Shown: positions 54,955 through 63,244 of the stretch, piece by piece | Numbering within the stretch: position 1 is the stretch's first letter | Layout: every line of letters begins with the position of its first letter | NCBI RefSeq assembly: GCF_014640555.1 | Contig: NZ_BMHE01000029.1 | Coordinates: 1-64,000, forward strand | Direction: 5' to 3' | DNA: 64,000 nt | Source: Paenibacillus marchantiophytorum | GTDB taxonomy: Bacteria > Bacillota > Bacilli > Paenibacillales > NBRC-103111 | Notes under the pieces: generated by a model | The model's database searches: none | Seen by the model: the letters and a program-made list of their open reading frames with translations, nothing else | What the model was told of the DNA's origin: nothing | Made by a program: the position numbers and the translations under genes

Positions 54955-55821
54955 ATGTGGCTTTTATTTTCTGTACTTGCAGCGTGCTGCTTCGGGCTGC
55001 GGGGCATCTTGTATCATTGGACCAGTCAACAATCTTTGAATCGTAATGTGCTGCTGTGCGGTACGTTTTTTATGGGGGCGCTCATCAGTATCGTGTGTGC
55101 CCTCGTTCTACATCAAGCTTGGACTATGTCAGCATTGATTGGTGTCCAAATGGGGCTTTTTTCGTTCGGGGCCAATGCCAGTATGTTCAAAGGCTTTGCT
55201 GTAGGCAAAGCTTCGCTCGTCGCGATCCTTACAGGATTGCCTTCGGTAATCGTGGTAGTATTCGCCTACTTTCTATGGAATGAACGACTCAATCTGCTGC
55301 AATTTTTTGCATTCGTGGTCATTGTAGTCGGGATTCTAGTCGTTCGCTACTCGAATGATATAACGCTGCGTAATTTGCAGGGAGCGGGCTGGGGACTTCT
55401 GGCCATGCTTCTTTTTGCGGGAAATGATTTGTCCAGTAAATGGACAACATTGGTGAAAGCTCCACTGTTTCCAACGTTATTCTTCATGTTTATAACGGGA
55501 ACCTGCTGCTTTGCGCTGTGGTGGATCAAAGATCGGCTCCAAGAAAAGCCTGACAATAGGGTCAGCGCAAAATGGAGCGAGAAACAAACCTTTTTGATCG
55601 GCATGGGCGTAGGCATCACCAATGTTGCTGGGATGATTCTAATTATTCACGGTTTTGCACATGGCAAGGCGGGACTGGTTTCCGCTGTCGTTGCGCTCAA
55701 TGTACTGATTGTTCTGCTGTACACCCGCTTTATTTTGAAGGATAAATTTTCCAGGTTGGAGCAATCTGGCCTTGCTTTAGCACTCTTAGGAATTCTAATG
55801 ATGAAACTGGTAGCATCTTGA
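54955..55821 (+). CDS. EamA/DMT-superfamily transporter
   Basis: A 288-aa protein with ten predicted helices in two repeated EamA halves (FSVLAACCFGLRGILYHW and GAGWGLLAMLLFAGNDLSSKW). It belongs to the drug/metabolite transporter superfamily. The substrate cannot be predicted. The gene starts 60 bp after the DUF2157 gene with a GAAAGGGG ribosome binding site. Confidence 0.88.
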   Translation: MWLLFSVLAACCFGLRGILYHWTSQQSLNRNVLLCGTFFMGALISIVCALVLHQAWTMSALIGVQMGLFSFGANASMFKGFAVGKASLVAILTGLPSVIVVVFAYFLWNERLNLLQFFAFVVIVVGILVVRYSNDITLRNLQGAGWGLLAMLLFAGNDLSSKWTTLVKAPLFPTLFFMFITGTCCFALWWIKDRLQEKPDNRVSAKWSEKQTFLIGMGVGITNVAGMILIIHGFAHGKAGLVSAVVALNVLIVLLYTRFILKDKFSRLEQSGLALALLGILMMKLVAS

Positions 55822-55879
55822 CAATAGAAATAGATTGCTGTAATATTCAGTAAATTCATAATTTCATATGAAACATTAG

Positions 55880-56113
55880 TGAACAGGACAGTAGTTCTTG
55901 TCAGACAGTCGCAGCGAGCCGGAATTGGTGGGAACCGGTACGAATGTCAGGAGCGAAGCGGGCCTGGGAAATGGTCTTCCGAAGCAAGTCGTAGGGAGAT
56001 CCGGCATGAGCCGTTATCGAATGAGTGGTTAAATCCAAGTGATTTAACACATAGAGTGGTACCGCGGGAATGAACAGCTCTCGTCTCTTGATATAGAGAC
56101 GGGGGCTTTTTTG
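55880..56113 (+). promoter_or_regulatory. T-box leader (tRNA-Arg-responsive) upstream of argS
   Basis: Stem I with AGTA (about 55889-55892), the AGCGAGCCGG...CCGG distal arm (55911-55938), and the conserved T-box AGAGTGGTACCGCGG at 56053-56067. A terminator hairpin GCTCTCGTCTC / GAGACGGGGGC with a T-run follows at 56077-56113. The sequence matches the T-box architecture closely. I could not fix the specifier codon with certainty; AGG, CGA and CGG occur at plausible places after 55947. The downstream argS gene implies arginine. Confidence 0.92.
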
Positions 56114-56146
56114 CGTTCAAATCAGATAACAAGGAGGAACAGGACA

Positions 56147-58033
56147 ATGCTTCAACAACTGTTATTCAACGAAATTTCTTTGCATGTAGACAATTTACTT
56201 CAAGAGGGCGGAGTGGAACGTCCGGGGACACTGAAAATTGTGACGGAACACCCGGCGCATATCGACCATGGGGATTACAGTTCGAATATAGCTATGCTTA
56301 TGGCGAAAATAATTCGTAAGGCTCCATTGTTAGTCGCACAGGATTTGCAATCTCGGATAGTGGAAAATGGATGTATCGAAGGTCTGTTTTACAAGGTTGA
56401 GGCAGTTGCACCTGGTTTCCTTAACTTTTATATTCAATGGGATGCTTGGGCAAAGTGGAAATCACAAACAACGATCTCCCTGGGGGAATCTGGTCATAGC
56501 AAGAAAGTCGTCGTTGAACATACCTCCATCAACCCGAACAAAGCTGCTCACGTAGGACATTTGCGAAATTCTTGTATTGGCGATTCGTTGTCGCGTATGT
56601 TGGCACATGCCGGATATGAGGTTGAGGTGCATAACTATATTGATGATTTGGGCAATCAGCTTGCGGATACCGTTGTAGGTATGCTTCACACCTCGTCAGA
56701 CGAGACGTTCGAGCGATTCGGGGATTTCTGCTGGGAAACCTACGCCAAAGTGAACCAGGCTTATCGGAATCAGCCAGATCTGGTCCAGCAGCGTTCCGTT
56801 GTTCTGCATGCTTTAGAGAATGGTAACTCCAACCTGGCTTGGATGGGCGCATTGGTGGCTGAACGCATTGTTCGTGAACAACTGGACGAAATGAAGCAAT
56901 TCGGCATTCAGTACGATGTACTGGTGTGGGAAAGCAGCATTGTCAAAGCTGGATTCTGGGACACTACTTTCGAACTGCTCAGCCAAACGGATATGTTTGA
57001 TAAGGTGGCTGACGGTAAGCTAGCAGGCTGCTGGGTTCTCAGGAATGTCGAGCAGAAGTCAGATGCGGAGGATGAAAATGAAGATTACCAAAGCGATAAA
57101 GTGCTCGTTCGGTCCAATGGCATTCTAACTTATACAGCCAAAGACATCGCTTATCATCTCTGGAAATTCGGATTGCTCAAGAATGATTTTGCCTACAAAA
57201 AATGGGGGGATGGCCTGTGGTCCACTGTTTCCCAGGGCCGTAAGAAATCGATTGGACATGCGGACAAAGTCATTAATGTCATTGATTATCGTCAACAATA
57301 TCCACAGGAGATGGTGAAGATGGCCTTGAAGGCGCTTGGCTTTGAGAGCGAAGCAAACGAGCTTAAACATGTGAGCTACGGTGTTGTTTCGTTAAGTCCG
57401 AGTACAGCAGCAGGTTTAGGAATCGATACGGCGGATGGCAAAAGTTCCTACGCGATGTCTGGCCGCCAAGGTATCGGGATCAAAGTGGCCGATCTGCTGG
57501 ACCGCATGGAAAGTGTCATCCATGAGAAGCGTCCGAGGAAAGCTGGCATCTCCAGCCGCACCCTTGCAGCCGCATCGATCCGCTACTATTTGCTCAAATA
57601 TCAACTGCTAACGGAAGTGGTCTTCGACTTGGAACAAGCGACAGAAGTAACGGGGAATACAGGCGTTTACTTGCTCTATGCCTATAGCAGAGCCAATAGT
57701 ATTATGGACAAAGCCGCTAAGGATGCTCGTCTCCACATGATTGAGCCGAACTTCGATGCAGCTTTGCTTGAAGATCAGGAGTACCAATTGCTGAGGCATA
57801 TGGCGTATTGGCCTGAAACATTGGAGGCTTCCATCCAGCAATTAGCGCCTAGTTTAATTTGCCATTATGCATTTGAGTTGGCGTCGCTGTTTAACCATTT
57901 CTATAGTGCTTGTCCTGTCTTGAAAGGCACGGATTCCCTCGTCGCTCATCGACTCTGGATCACGCAGACTTACCAGCAAACCCTTCATCAAGCGCTCGCG
58001 TTATTGGGCATGCCGACCCCCAAACGACTGTAG
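56147..58033 (+). CDS. argS: Arginyl-tRNA synthetase
   Basis: A class I aminoacyl-tRNA synthetase, 628 aa. The HIGH-type motif is NPNKAAHVGHLRNSCIGDSL near residues 128-147, and a degenerate KMSKS region reads YAMSGRQGIGIKV. The C-terminal all-helical anticodon-binding domain ends with LALLGM. It is longer than the usual 550-560 aa ArgS because of an insertion around the acidic segment AEDENEDYQSD. ATG 56147 is preceded by AAGGAGG. Expression is controlled by the T-box, so uncharged tRNA-Arg should raise it. It may be a second, stress-type ArgS; another copy would have to be elsewhere. Confidence 0.93.
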   Translation: MLQQLLFNEISLHVDNLLQEGGVERPGTLKIVTEHPAHIDHGDYSSNIAMLMAKIIRKAPLLVAQDLQSRIVENGCIEGLFYKVEAVAPGFLNFYIQWDAWAKWKSQTTISLGESGHSKKVVVEHTSINPNKAAHVGHLRNSCIGDSLSRMLAHAGYEVEVHNYIDDLGNQLADTVVGMLHTSSDETFERFGDFCWETYAKVNQAYRNQPDLVQQRSVVLHALENGNSNLAWMGALVAERIVREQLDEMKQFGIQYDVLVWESSIVKAGFWDTTFELLSQTDMFDKVADGKLAGCWVLRNVEQKSDAEDENEDYQSDKVLVRSNGILTYTAKDIAYHLWKFGLLKNDFAYKKWGDGLWSTVSQGRKKSIGHADKVINVIDYRQQYPQEMVKMALKALGFESEANELKHVSYGVVSLSPSTAAGLGIDTADGKSSYAMSGRQGIGIKVADLLDRMESVIHEKRPRKAGISSRTLAAASIRYYLLKYQLLTEVVFDLEQATEVTGNTGVYLLYAYSRANSIMDKAAKDARLHMIEPNFDAALLEDQEYQLLRHMAYWPETLEASIQQLAPSLICHYAFELASLFNHFYSACPVLKGTDSLVAHRLWITQTYQQTLHQALALLGMPTPKRL

Positions 58034-58151
58034 GGCCTCTGAAGAGCTGAATTTTGCCCCAAAATGCAACTATAGCTTTCTGATCGGAAGCAAATGCGGT
58101 ACAATAAGAATATTCGTGCCAATTAGAATGATTCAGGAGGCTTTTACCACA

Positions 58152-58781
58152 ATGACAGAAAAAGATATCGAAACCCAAGCTGAAGAAGTGAATGAACAAG
58201 ATCAAGAACGCGAGCAAGCCCAGATCATTATGACTTGGTTTCAACATATTCAAGAAGTGATGAAAGAACAATTTCCTGAGTATGAAGTGGATGGTCAAAT
58301 CGGTAATAATCCGACTTATGGTCCAATGTTTGCTTTTACGCTCACGAGAGAAGAGAAGTCCACTTCCTGCGGGTTTTTCTTGAATGAAGTTATGCGAAAC
58401 TTCCAAACGAATCCGAATGCCGGTCTCTGGCTCTCCTCTTTCTTTGTAGATTTATTGCGCAGTCCGGACAGTCATCCGCTGCCCAATCCACCGCAATCCG
58501 AAGATGAAGCCAAAGATTTGTTGGATAAACATATTGTTCCTTATTGTGCCAAAACAGTACGCGAAGAGTTCCCGGATCAGAAGATCTACGTTGATCTGGA
58601 GCTTAATGAAGAGCACGGCCCTGTGCTCGAAGCCGGCTTCGTAGCTGTCGAAGATGGCAACAACACCTGCGCGCTGCCGCTGCAATATTTAATGACGTTA
58701 TACTTATTAAATCGTGATCCGGCTGAACCGCTCATCCAAGCGATGTATCGTTTGTATGAGGAAAATAATTTAGGTCAATAA
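58152..58781 (+). CDS. Hypothetical acidic protein with internal duplication
   Basis: A 209-aa protein of unknown function. The N-terminal half (about residues 30-100: MKEQFPEYEV...YGPMFAFTL...CGFFLNEVM...WLSSFFVDLL) and the C-terminal half (about 120-205: VREEFPDQKI...HGPVLEAGFVA...CALPLQYLM...AMYRLY) show the same order of motifs. These are EEFP-like, a GP(M/V) turn, a Cys before hydrophobics, and a final amphipathic helix, pointing to a tandem duplication. It has no signal peptide. The ribosome binding site CAGGAGGC is about 10 bases upstream. A strong terminator follows. Confidence 0.75.
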   Translation: MTEKDIETQAEEVNEQDQEREQAQIIMTWFQHIQEVMKEQFPEYEVDGQIGNNPTYGPMFAFTLTREEKSTSCGFFLNEVMRNFQTNPNAGLWLSSFFVDLLRSPDSHPLPNPPQSEDEAKDLLDKHIVPYCAKTVREEFPDQKIYVDLELNEEHGPVLEAGFVAVEDGNNTCALPLQYLMTLYLLNRDPAEPLIQAMYRLYEENNLGQ

Positions 58782-58787
58782 CTTAGA

Positions 58788-58827
58788 AGTGCTTCCAATG
58801 GAGTGTCCATCGGAAGCACTTTTTTTG
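58788..58827 (+). terminator. Terminator after the duplicated-domain gene
   Basis: AGTGCTTCC / GGAAGCACT arms with an inner ATGGA/TCCAT pair, followed by seven Ts. Confidence 0.93.
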
Positions 58828-59002
58828 ACGCCAGAAATGGTGTTTCTGGTTTGGAGGCGTTTCAAGGCGATTGGAATAATGCCATATAGCATGCCAATTG
58901 ATGCTGAGCTCATCCCTTGCAGATGACCTAGCCGAAGGTTAGGAATCTTATGGTGATCGCGGCAGAAGCGGGATGAATGTATAAATCCAATGATATCAAC
59001 AA

Positions 59003-59041
59003 AAAACCCGCTTCAGATCCACGAGAGGAGCTGAAGGGGCG
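59003..59041 (-). terminator. Terminator after the threonine synthase-like gene
   Basis: Read on the minus strand, CCCCTTCAG pairs with CTGAAGCGGG and is followed by TTTTTT. Confidence 0.8.
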
Positions 59042-59046
59042 CTTTC

Positions 59047-60357
59047 CTATGGAAGCAAATGAAGCTTCCGGTAGTCCTCATAACTGCGGATAATCGGCAG
59101 TTGTGAACTGTGGGCTAGCTGCGTATATTTCATCGCATGCGACGTGTTGAACAAGACGACGGAGTCGCTAGGGCGCAGCCATCCGTTGTCGCAGAGGGCA
59201 AGGAGCCCTGCCCAAGTGGCGGCGCCCTCCGGCGAGGAAGAGATTCCTTGCGAGCCTAATGTGCGCGTAGCGTCAGCGATCTGGCTCTTGGACAGAGCGA
59301 TGGCGGTGCCGCTGCTTTCCGCTATGATGGAGAGGATGAGCTCCAGATCCGGCGGCTTCGGCACGCGCATGCCTGTCGGACTCGCTCCAGCAGCTCGAAC
59401 TCCGGCAAGCTCACGCCCCGTCTGCTCATTCACTGCTCCCTCGCTCGCCTGCCCACTAGTCGTTGTCTCGCCTGCTACCCCGCTCAAGCCGCCCGCGCCA
59501 GCAGCTTGGCCCAAAACAGTCAAACCATCGACGATGGGCTGACAGCCCTCTTCCTGCACACAGACGAATCTTGGCAGGGGGCCGTCGATCCAACCCATAG
59601 CTTTGAGCTCGTGGTAAGCTTTCCACATGCCAATAATGCCGGAGCCGCCGCCAGTCGGGTAAATAATGACGTCAGGGAATGTCCAATTCAGCTGCTCAGC
59701 GAGCTCGAATCCCATTGTCTTTTTGCCTTCTACGCGTCCAGGCTCCTTCAACGTGCCAACGTTCACCCAGCCTTGCTCTTGTTTACCATCTTCAATAATC
59801 GCTGCTGCATCATGAATAAAGCCATCAACTAGATAAGTGGCAGCGCCGTATAAAGGACACTCGTCCACGATAAGCGGTGGACAGTCAAGCGGGATAAACA
59901 CGGATGCAGCTATGCCAGCGTAAGCTGCATAAGCCGCTAGAGCCCCCGCGGCATTGCCATTGGAGGGAACGGCAGCTTTGGTTGCTCCTAATTCTTTGAG
60001 CAGTGAAACGGCAACAGAGAATCCTCTGGATTTGAAGCTTCCCGTTGGGTTTTGTTCTTCTCTTTTGAGCCAAAGCTGTCTAATCGGCAGTTTCTGCTCC
60101 CACGCCTTCAACCGTAGAAGCGGTGTCCACCCTTCGCCCAGGGTAGTGATACAATCGGGGTTGCTGACAGGAAGCAATTCTTTGTATCTCCACATGGATG
60201 GGTAGCGTGTTTGGATAACTTCCTTCGTTAATGTTCTGTGAATCCGCTCCCAATCATAATCGACTAGCAGGGTTCCGCCGCAGCCGCATTTCATGTCCAG
60301 ATATCGGAATGGGAGCTTAGCAGAACATCGTGAGCAATATAACCCCAATCGGTTCAT
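59047..60357 (-). CDS. Threonine synthase-like PLP enzyme with a low-complexity insertion
   Basis: A fold-type II PLP enzyme of 436 aa of the threonine synthase family. A zinc-ribbon-like N-terminus (YCSRCSAKLP ... CGCGG) precedes the catalytic domain. The PLP lysine lies in NPTGSFKSRG, the substrate loop in PSNGNAAGALAAYAA, and the phosphate-binding loop in PTGGGSGIIG. Between VDGLTVLG and RVPKP there is an unusual stretch of about 45 residues rich in Gly, Ala, Ser and Thr (AAGAGGLSGVAGETTTSG...) that other members do not have, as far as I recall. It probably converts O-phosphohomoserine to threonine, but members of this branch can have other activities. It is last in a minus-strand group with YheC/D and panD. 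Confidence 0.82.
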   Translation of the reverse strand: MNRLGLYCSRCSAKLPFRYLDMKCGCGGTLLVDYDWERIHRTLTKEVIQTRYPSMWRYKELLPVSNPDCITTLGEGWTPLLRLKAWEQKLPIRQLWLKREEQNPTGSFKSRGFSVAVSLLKELGATKAAVPSNGNAAGALAAYAAYAGIAASVFIPLDCPPLIVDECPLYGAATYLVDGFIHDAAAIIEDGKQEQGWVNVGTLKEPGRVEGKKTMGFELAEQLNWTFPDVIIYPTGGGSGIIGMWKAYHELKAMGWIDGPLPRFVCVQEEGCQPIVDGLTVLGQAAGAGGLSGVAGETTTSGQASEGAVNEQTGRELAGVRAAGASPTGMRVPKPPDLELILSIIAESSGTAIALSKSQIADATRTLGSQGISSSPEGAATWAGLLALCDNGWLRPSDSVVLFNTSHAMKYTQLAHSSQLPIIRSYEDYRKLHLLP

Positions 60358-61118
60358 CTCCGAGCCTCCCCACTGTTTTCAGCAGGAAAACGTTGAAAGG
60401 ACTTGATTTGACGAAACATCGACTTATCTTTCAACTTCAAAAACAACTCCAGCATAGGTGCAAAATTGACTTCAATAATCCAAATGTTTCCTTGCTTATC
60501 AAAAGCCATATCGATCCCCATCGTATCCACCCAGCGATATGACGGACTTAATTGTTCGGCAGCTAATAAGGCAACTTTGTCGAGCTGTGCGAGAAGTTTC
60601 TTGGCGTTCATGAAGCTAAGTTCCGATTGTTTAAGCGCGTTTTCAACAGTGACAACTTTGCCGCCGCTGAGTCGAATGTTGGTGACGATAAACCCGGAAC
60701 CAGCTACTTTGGCTAGTTTCCCTGTGACTTGCCAAGGCGTATTGCGGCGGCGCTGGACCATTACCCTGAGATCGAAAGGGCGACCATTCGCTGTAGCTAG
60801 CGGAATGCGCTGCTGAACGATGAAATTTTTGCCGATCTTTTTACGAAAGGAAGCTGATAATGCGGACCGCTCGGTATATAGCTTCTTTTTGGCTCCATTT
60901 TGTACCTCGTAAGCATTGTCGTCCGTCTGTTTAATCCGAATAACACCATCCCCGCCATAACTGCCTGTCGGCTTGACGATGATTTGGCCGTATTTTGTAA
61001 GCATGCGCCAGAAGGACTTCTCTTTCAGCCAAGCTGTTTCCGGAAGGTATCTGCTAAGTGTTGACGACTTTCGAAGAATTTTATATTTGGTCCATTTGCT
61101 TGTGCTTAATTTACTCAT
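60354..61118 (-). CDS. YheC/YheD family ATP-grasp protein
   Basis: A 254-aa protein of the YheC/YheD family, whose B. subtilis members are associated with the spore coat. The ATP-grasp core is visible: IIVKPTGSYGGDGVIR for the ATP-binding Lys and Gly-rich loop, PFDLRVMVQR, and the metal-binding end NIWIIEVNFAP. The start overlaps the panD stop by 8 bp, and its stop overlaps the threonine synthase-like start by 4 bp, so these are translationally coupled. The substrate is unknown. Confidence 0.85.
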   Translation of the reverse strand: MSKLSTSKWTKYKILRKSSTLSRYLPETAWLKEKSFWRMLTKYGQIIVKPTGSYGGDGVIRIKQTDDNAYEVQNGAKKKLYTERSALSASFRKKIGKNFIVQQRIPLATANGRPFDLRVMVQRRRNTPWQVTGKLAKVAGSGFIVTNIRLSGGKVVTVENALKQSELSFMNAKKLLAQLDKVALLAAEQLSPSYRWVDTMGIDMAFDKQGNIWIIEVNFAPMLELFLKLKDKSMFRQIKSFQRFPAENSGEARR

Positions 61119-61512
61119 TGGGCTTCACTTCCTGCTCAGCGATAACGATATCATGTTCCTCAACGCGGACTAATTGATTCTGATCATCCACAAAAACGAC
61201 CTGTGGTTTCAGTAAGCTGATTTCACAGTCGTCCAAAAGCCCCATACTAAGGATGATGACAAGATCACCAGGAGCGAACAGATGAGCAGGAGGTCCATTC
61301 AGACCAATTTTACCGCTTCCTTCAGGTGCAGGAATTGCGTATGTTTTCCAGCGGGTGGCATTGCGAAGACTAGTAATTTGAACCATTTCGTAAGGTAAAA
61401 TATGGGCTTTACGCATCAACAAAAGATCGATGGTAATACTTCCTACATAATTCAGATCGGCTTCCGTCACTGTCGCACGATGGATCTTCCCTTTACACAT
61501 AAGACGCTGCAT
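61111..61512 (-). CDS. panD: Aspartate 1-decarboxylase PanD
   Basis: A pyruvoyl enzyme that converts L-aspartate to beta-alanine for pantothenate and CoA synthesis. The self-cleavage site G24-S25 lies in NYVGSITID, at the usual position, giving an N-terminal beta chain and an alpha chain carrying the pyruvoyl group. The 133-aa length is normal. ATG 61512 has AAAGGAG about 9 bases upstream; the open frame to 61623 is an artefact. It is unusual in heading a group with a spore-type ATP-grasp gene and a threonine synthase-like gene. Confidence 0.95.
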   Translation of the reverse strand: MQRLMCKGKIHRATVTEADLNYVGSITIDLLLMRKAHILPYEMVQITSLRNATRWKTYAIPAPEGSGKIGLNGPPAHLFAPGDLVIILSMGLLDDCEISLLKPQVVFVDDQNQLVRVEEHDIVIAEQEVKPNE

Positions 61513-61685
61513 ATGAAGTAGCTCCTTTATGGTCACTTTAGGTGTTATCACAACGTATGACAAAATAAGGTCTTGTGGTTTAGGTATAAACCCGATTTTG
61601 TTGGAAATGGGCAAGCAGCTCATTGAATTAGGCTGTGCTATACTTAGAAAACTTAGACTATGACAAAATGAAGGAGTGAGCAGTT

Positions 61686-62402
61686 CTGTCTTCCCCTATT
61701 CTAGTTATTGAACACTTACATAAAAAACATCCAAACGGCAGCTCCGCACCATTATTTCAGCAAATTTGTGCACAAGTATCGCCACAGGATCGCATTATTA
61801 TCCTCGGGCCATCCGGTCAAGGAAAGAGTACGTTACTTCGCGTATTAGCCACATTAGAAAGTAAGGATGGGGGCCATATAACACTGCATGGCAAACATAC
61901 TGGAAGCTGGAACCTTGCGGAGTGGCGCAAGAAAGTTTGCTACGTTCCGCAGCAGCCGTCCATGCTGCCCATAACGGTTGCAGATAATCTGGCGATCATA
62001 AGCAAACTCCATCAACGCGCTTTTGATCAGCGTTTGGCAGCCGATTTAATGGGTCAAGTAGGTTTGGGAGATCTGGATTGGTCGCAGAAAGCAGCAGATT
62101 TATCAGGTGGACAGAAACAGCGTGTGCAGTTGGTAAGATCTATGCTGCTAGGCTCCGATCTACTGCTGCTCGACGAGGCGACATCAGCGCTTGATACGCA
62201 AAGCAAACAAGCGGTTGAAACGACACTGATGAAATGGCACGAACAAAGAGGGACAGCATTGGTTTGGGTGACTCATGAGCCTCAGCAGGCTCGGCGGGTA
62301 GGCAATCACTATTGGCATTTGCAAGGCGGGGCATTGACAGAAGTCAAGGAAGAAGACGCTTTCGTTAAAAGCGATTCGATGCTTAGCGAAGGAGGTGCCT
62401 GA
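61686..62402 (+). CDS. fetA: FetA-like ABC transporter ATP-binding protein (CTG start)
   Basis: An ABC ATPase of about 238 aa, the partner of the FetB permease downstream. Walker A is GPSGQGKST near residue 46, the signature is LSGGQKQR, and Walker B is LLLLDEATSALD. No ATG, GTG or TTG lies in frame upstream of Met 61962, which would delete Walker A. AAGGAG (61671-61676) precedes CTG 61686 by 9 bases, and translation from it gives LSSPILVIEHLHKKH, a normal first strand. The in-frame ATG at 61668 hits a stop after three codons. I therefore place the start at CTG 61686. Confidence 0.88.
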   Translation: MSSPILVIEHLHKKHPNGSSAPLFQQICAQVSPQDRIIILGPSGQGKSTLLRVLATLESKDGGHITLHGKHTGSWNLAEWRKKVCYVPQQPSMLPITVADNLAIISKLHQRAFDQRLAADLMGQVGLGDLDWSQKAADLSGGQKQRVQLVRSMLLGSDLLLLDEATSALDTQSKQAVETTLMKWHEQRGTALVWVTHEPQQARRVGNHYWHLQGGALTEVKEEDAFVKSDSMLSEGGA

Positions 62403-62408
62403 TTTCGG

Positions 62409-63152
62409 ATGTCAACATTAGCTCTTGGTTTCACACTAACTTTTGTAATGATTACAATCGCTTTATCCAAATGGCAAAAGTTGGGGCTCGAAAAGGACAT
62501 CGCGATGGGAACGATTCGCGGTTCCTTGCAGTTGTTGTTTATCGGGTATGTACTTCATTTTGTGTTTCAAACGGAGAATATGGCACTTATCTTCCTTATG
62601 ATCGCGATCATGATTGCTATAGCTACTCATAATGCGGGCAAGCGAGCGGAGGGCTTGCAAGGTATTCATTGGCGGATAGCGTCATCTATTGCTATAACAG
62701 AGATTTTGACGATGTCGCTGATGCTCGGGCTGCATATTATCCAACCTACAACACAATTCATAATTCCTATCAGCGGGATGACGATCGGCAGTTCCATGAT
62801 TGTTTGCGGCTTGTTTTTAAACCAAATGAATCGTGAGATCGCTTCTTCCAAAGAAGAAATTGAGGCGCTGCTCGCTCTCGGATCTTCGCTTCGTCAGGCC
62901 ATTCAGCAAGCTTTGCAGCGTTCTGTGAAGGCGAGTATGATACCGACTATTGATGGGATGAAGACGGTTGGTTTGGTTCAGTTGCCTGGCATGATGACCG
63001 GGATGATTATTGCAGGAGCCAATCCGATTGAAGCGGTGCGATATCAAATTTTAATATTGTTTGCTTTCACGGCTGCAGCAGCCATCACCAGCATTTTATT
63101 AAGCATGTTAAGTTATAAGCTGTGGTTCACTCGCGAAATGACGCTGAAATAG
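62409..63152 (+). CDS. fetB: FetB-like iron export permease
   Basis: A 247-aa membrane protein of the UPF0014/FetB family with seven predicted helices. Family signatures include RGSLQLLFIGYVL, ATHNAGKRAEGLQ, PISGMTIGSSMIVCGLFLNQM and LVQLPGMMTGMIIAGANP. The FetA-FetB pair in E. coli exports iron under oxidative stress; a homologous role is likely here. It starts 6 bp after the fetA stop. Confidence 0.9.
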   Translation: MSTLALGFTLTFVMITIALSKWQKLGLEKDIAMGTIRGSLQLLFIGYVLHFVFQTENMALIFLMIAIMIAIATHNAGKRAEGLQGIHWRIASSIAITEILTMSLMLGLHIIQPTTQFIIPISGMTIGSSMIVCGLFLNQMNREIASSKEEIEALLALGSSLRQAIQQALQRSVKASMIPTIDGMKTVGLVQLPGMMTGMIIAGANPIEAVRYQILILFAFTAAAAITSILLSMLSYKLWFTREMTLK

Positions 63153-63244
63153 AGCTTTTATATCCCGAAGTTTCTGTTCTTCAATCGCGGAATCAGGTAC
63201 AATGTGATGATGTGACGAAATCGACAATAGGGAGAGGAGCGCTT

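Noticed and set aside
58831..58847. CCAGAAA/TTTCTGG hairpin
   Set aside because: Short, without a T-run and just behind a much stronger terminator; no function can be supported.
59144..59542. 132-aa open frame antisense to the threonine synthase-like gene
   Set aside because: It overlaps the GC-rich low-complexity insertion, which keeps several frames open by chance.
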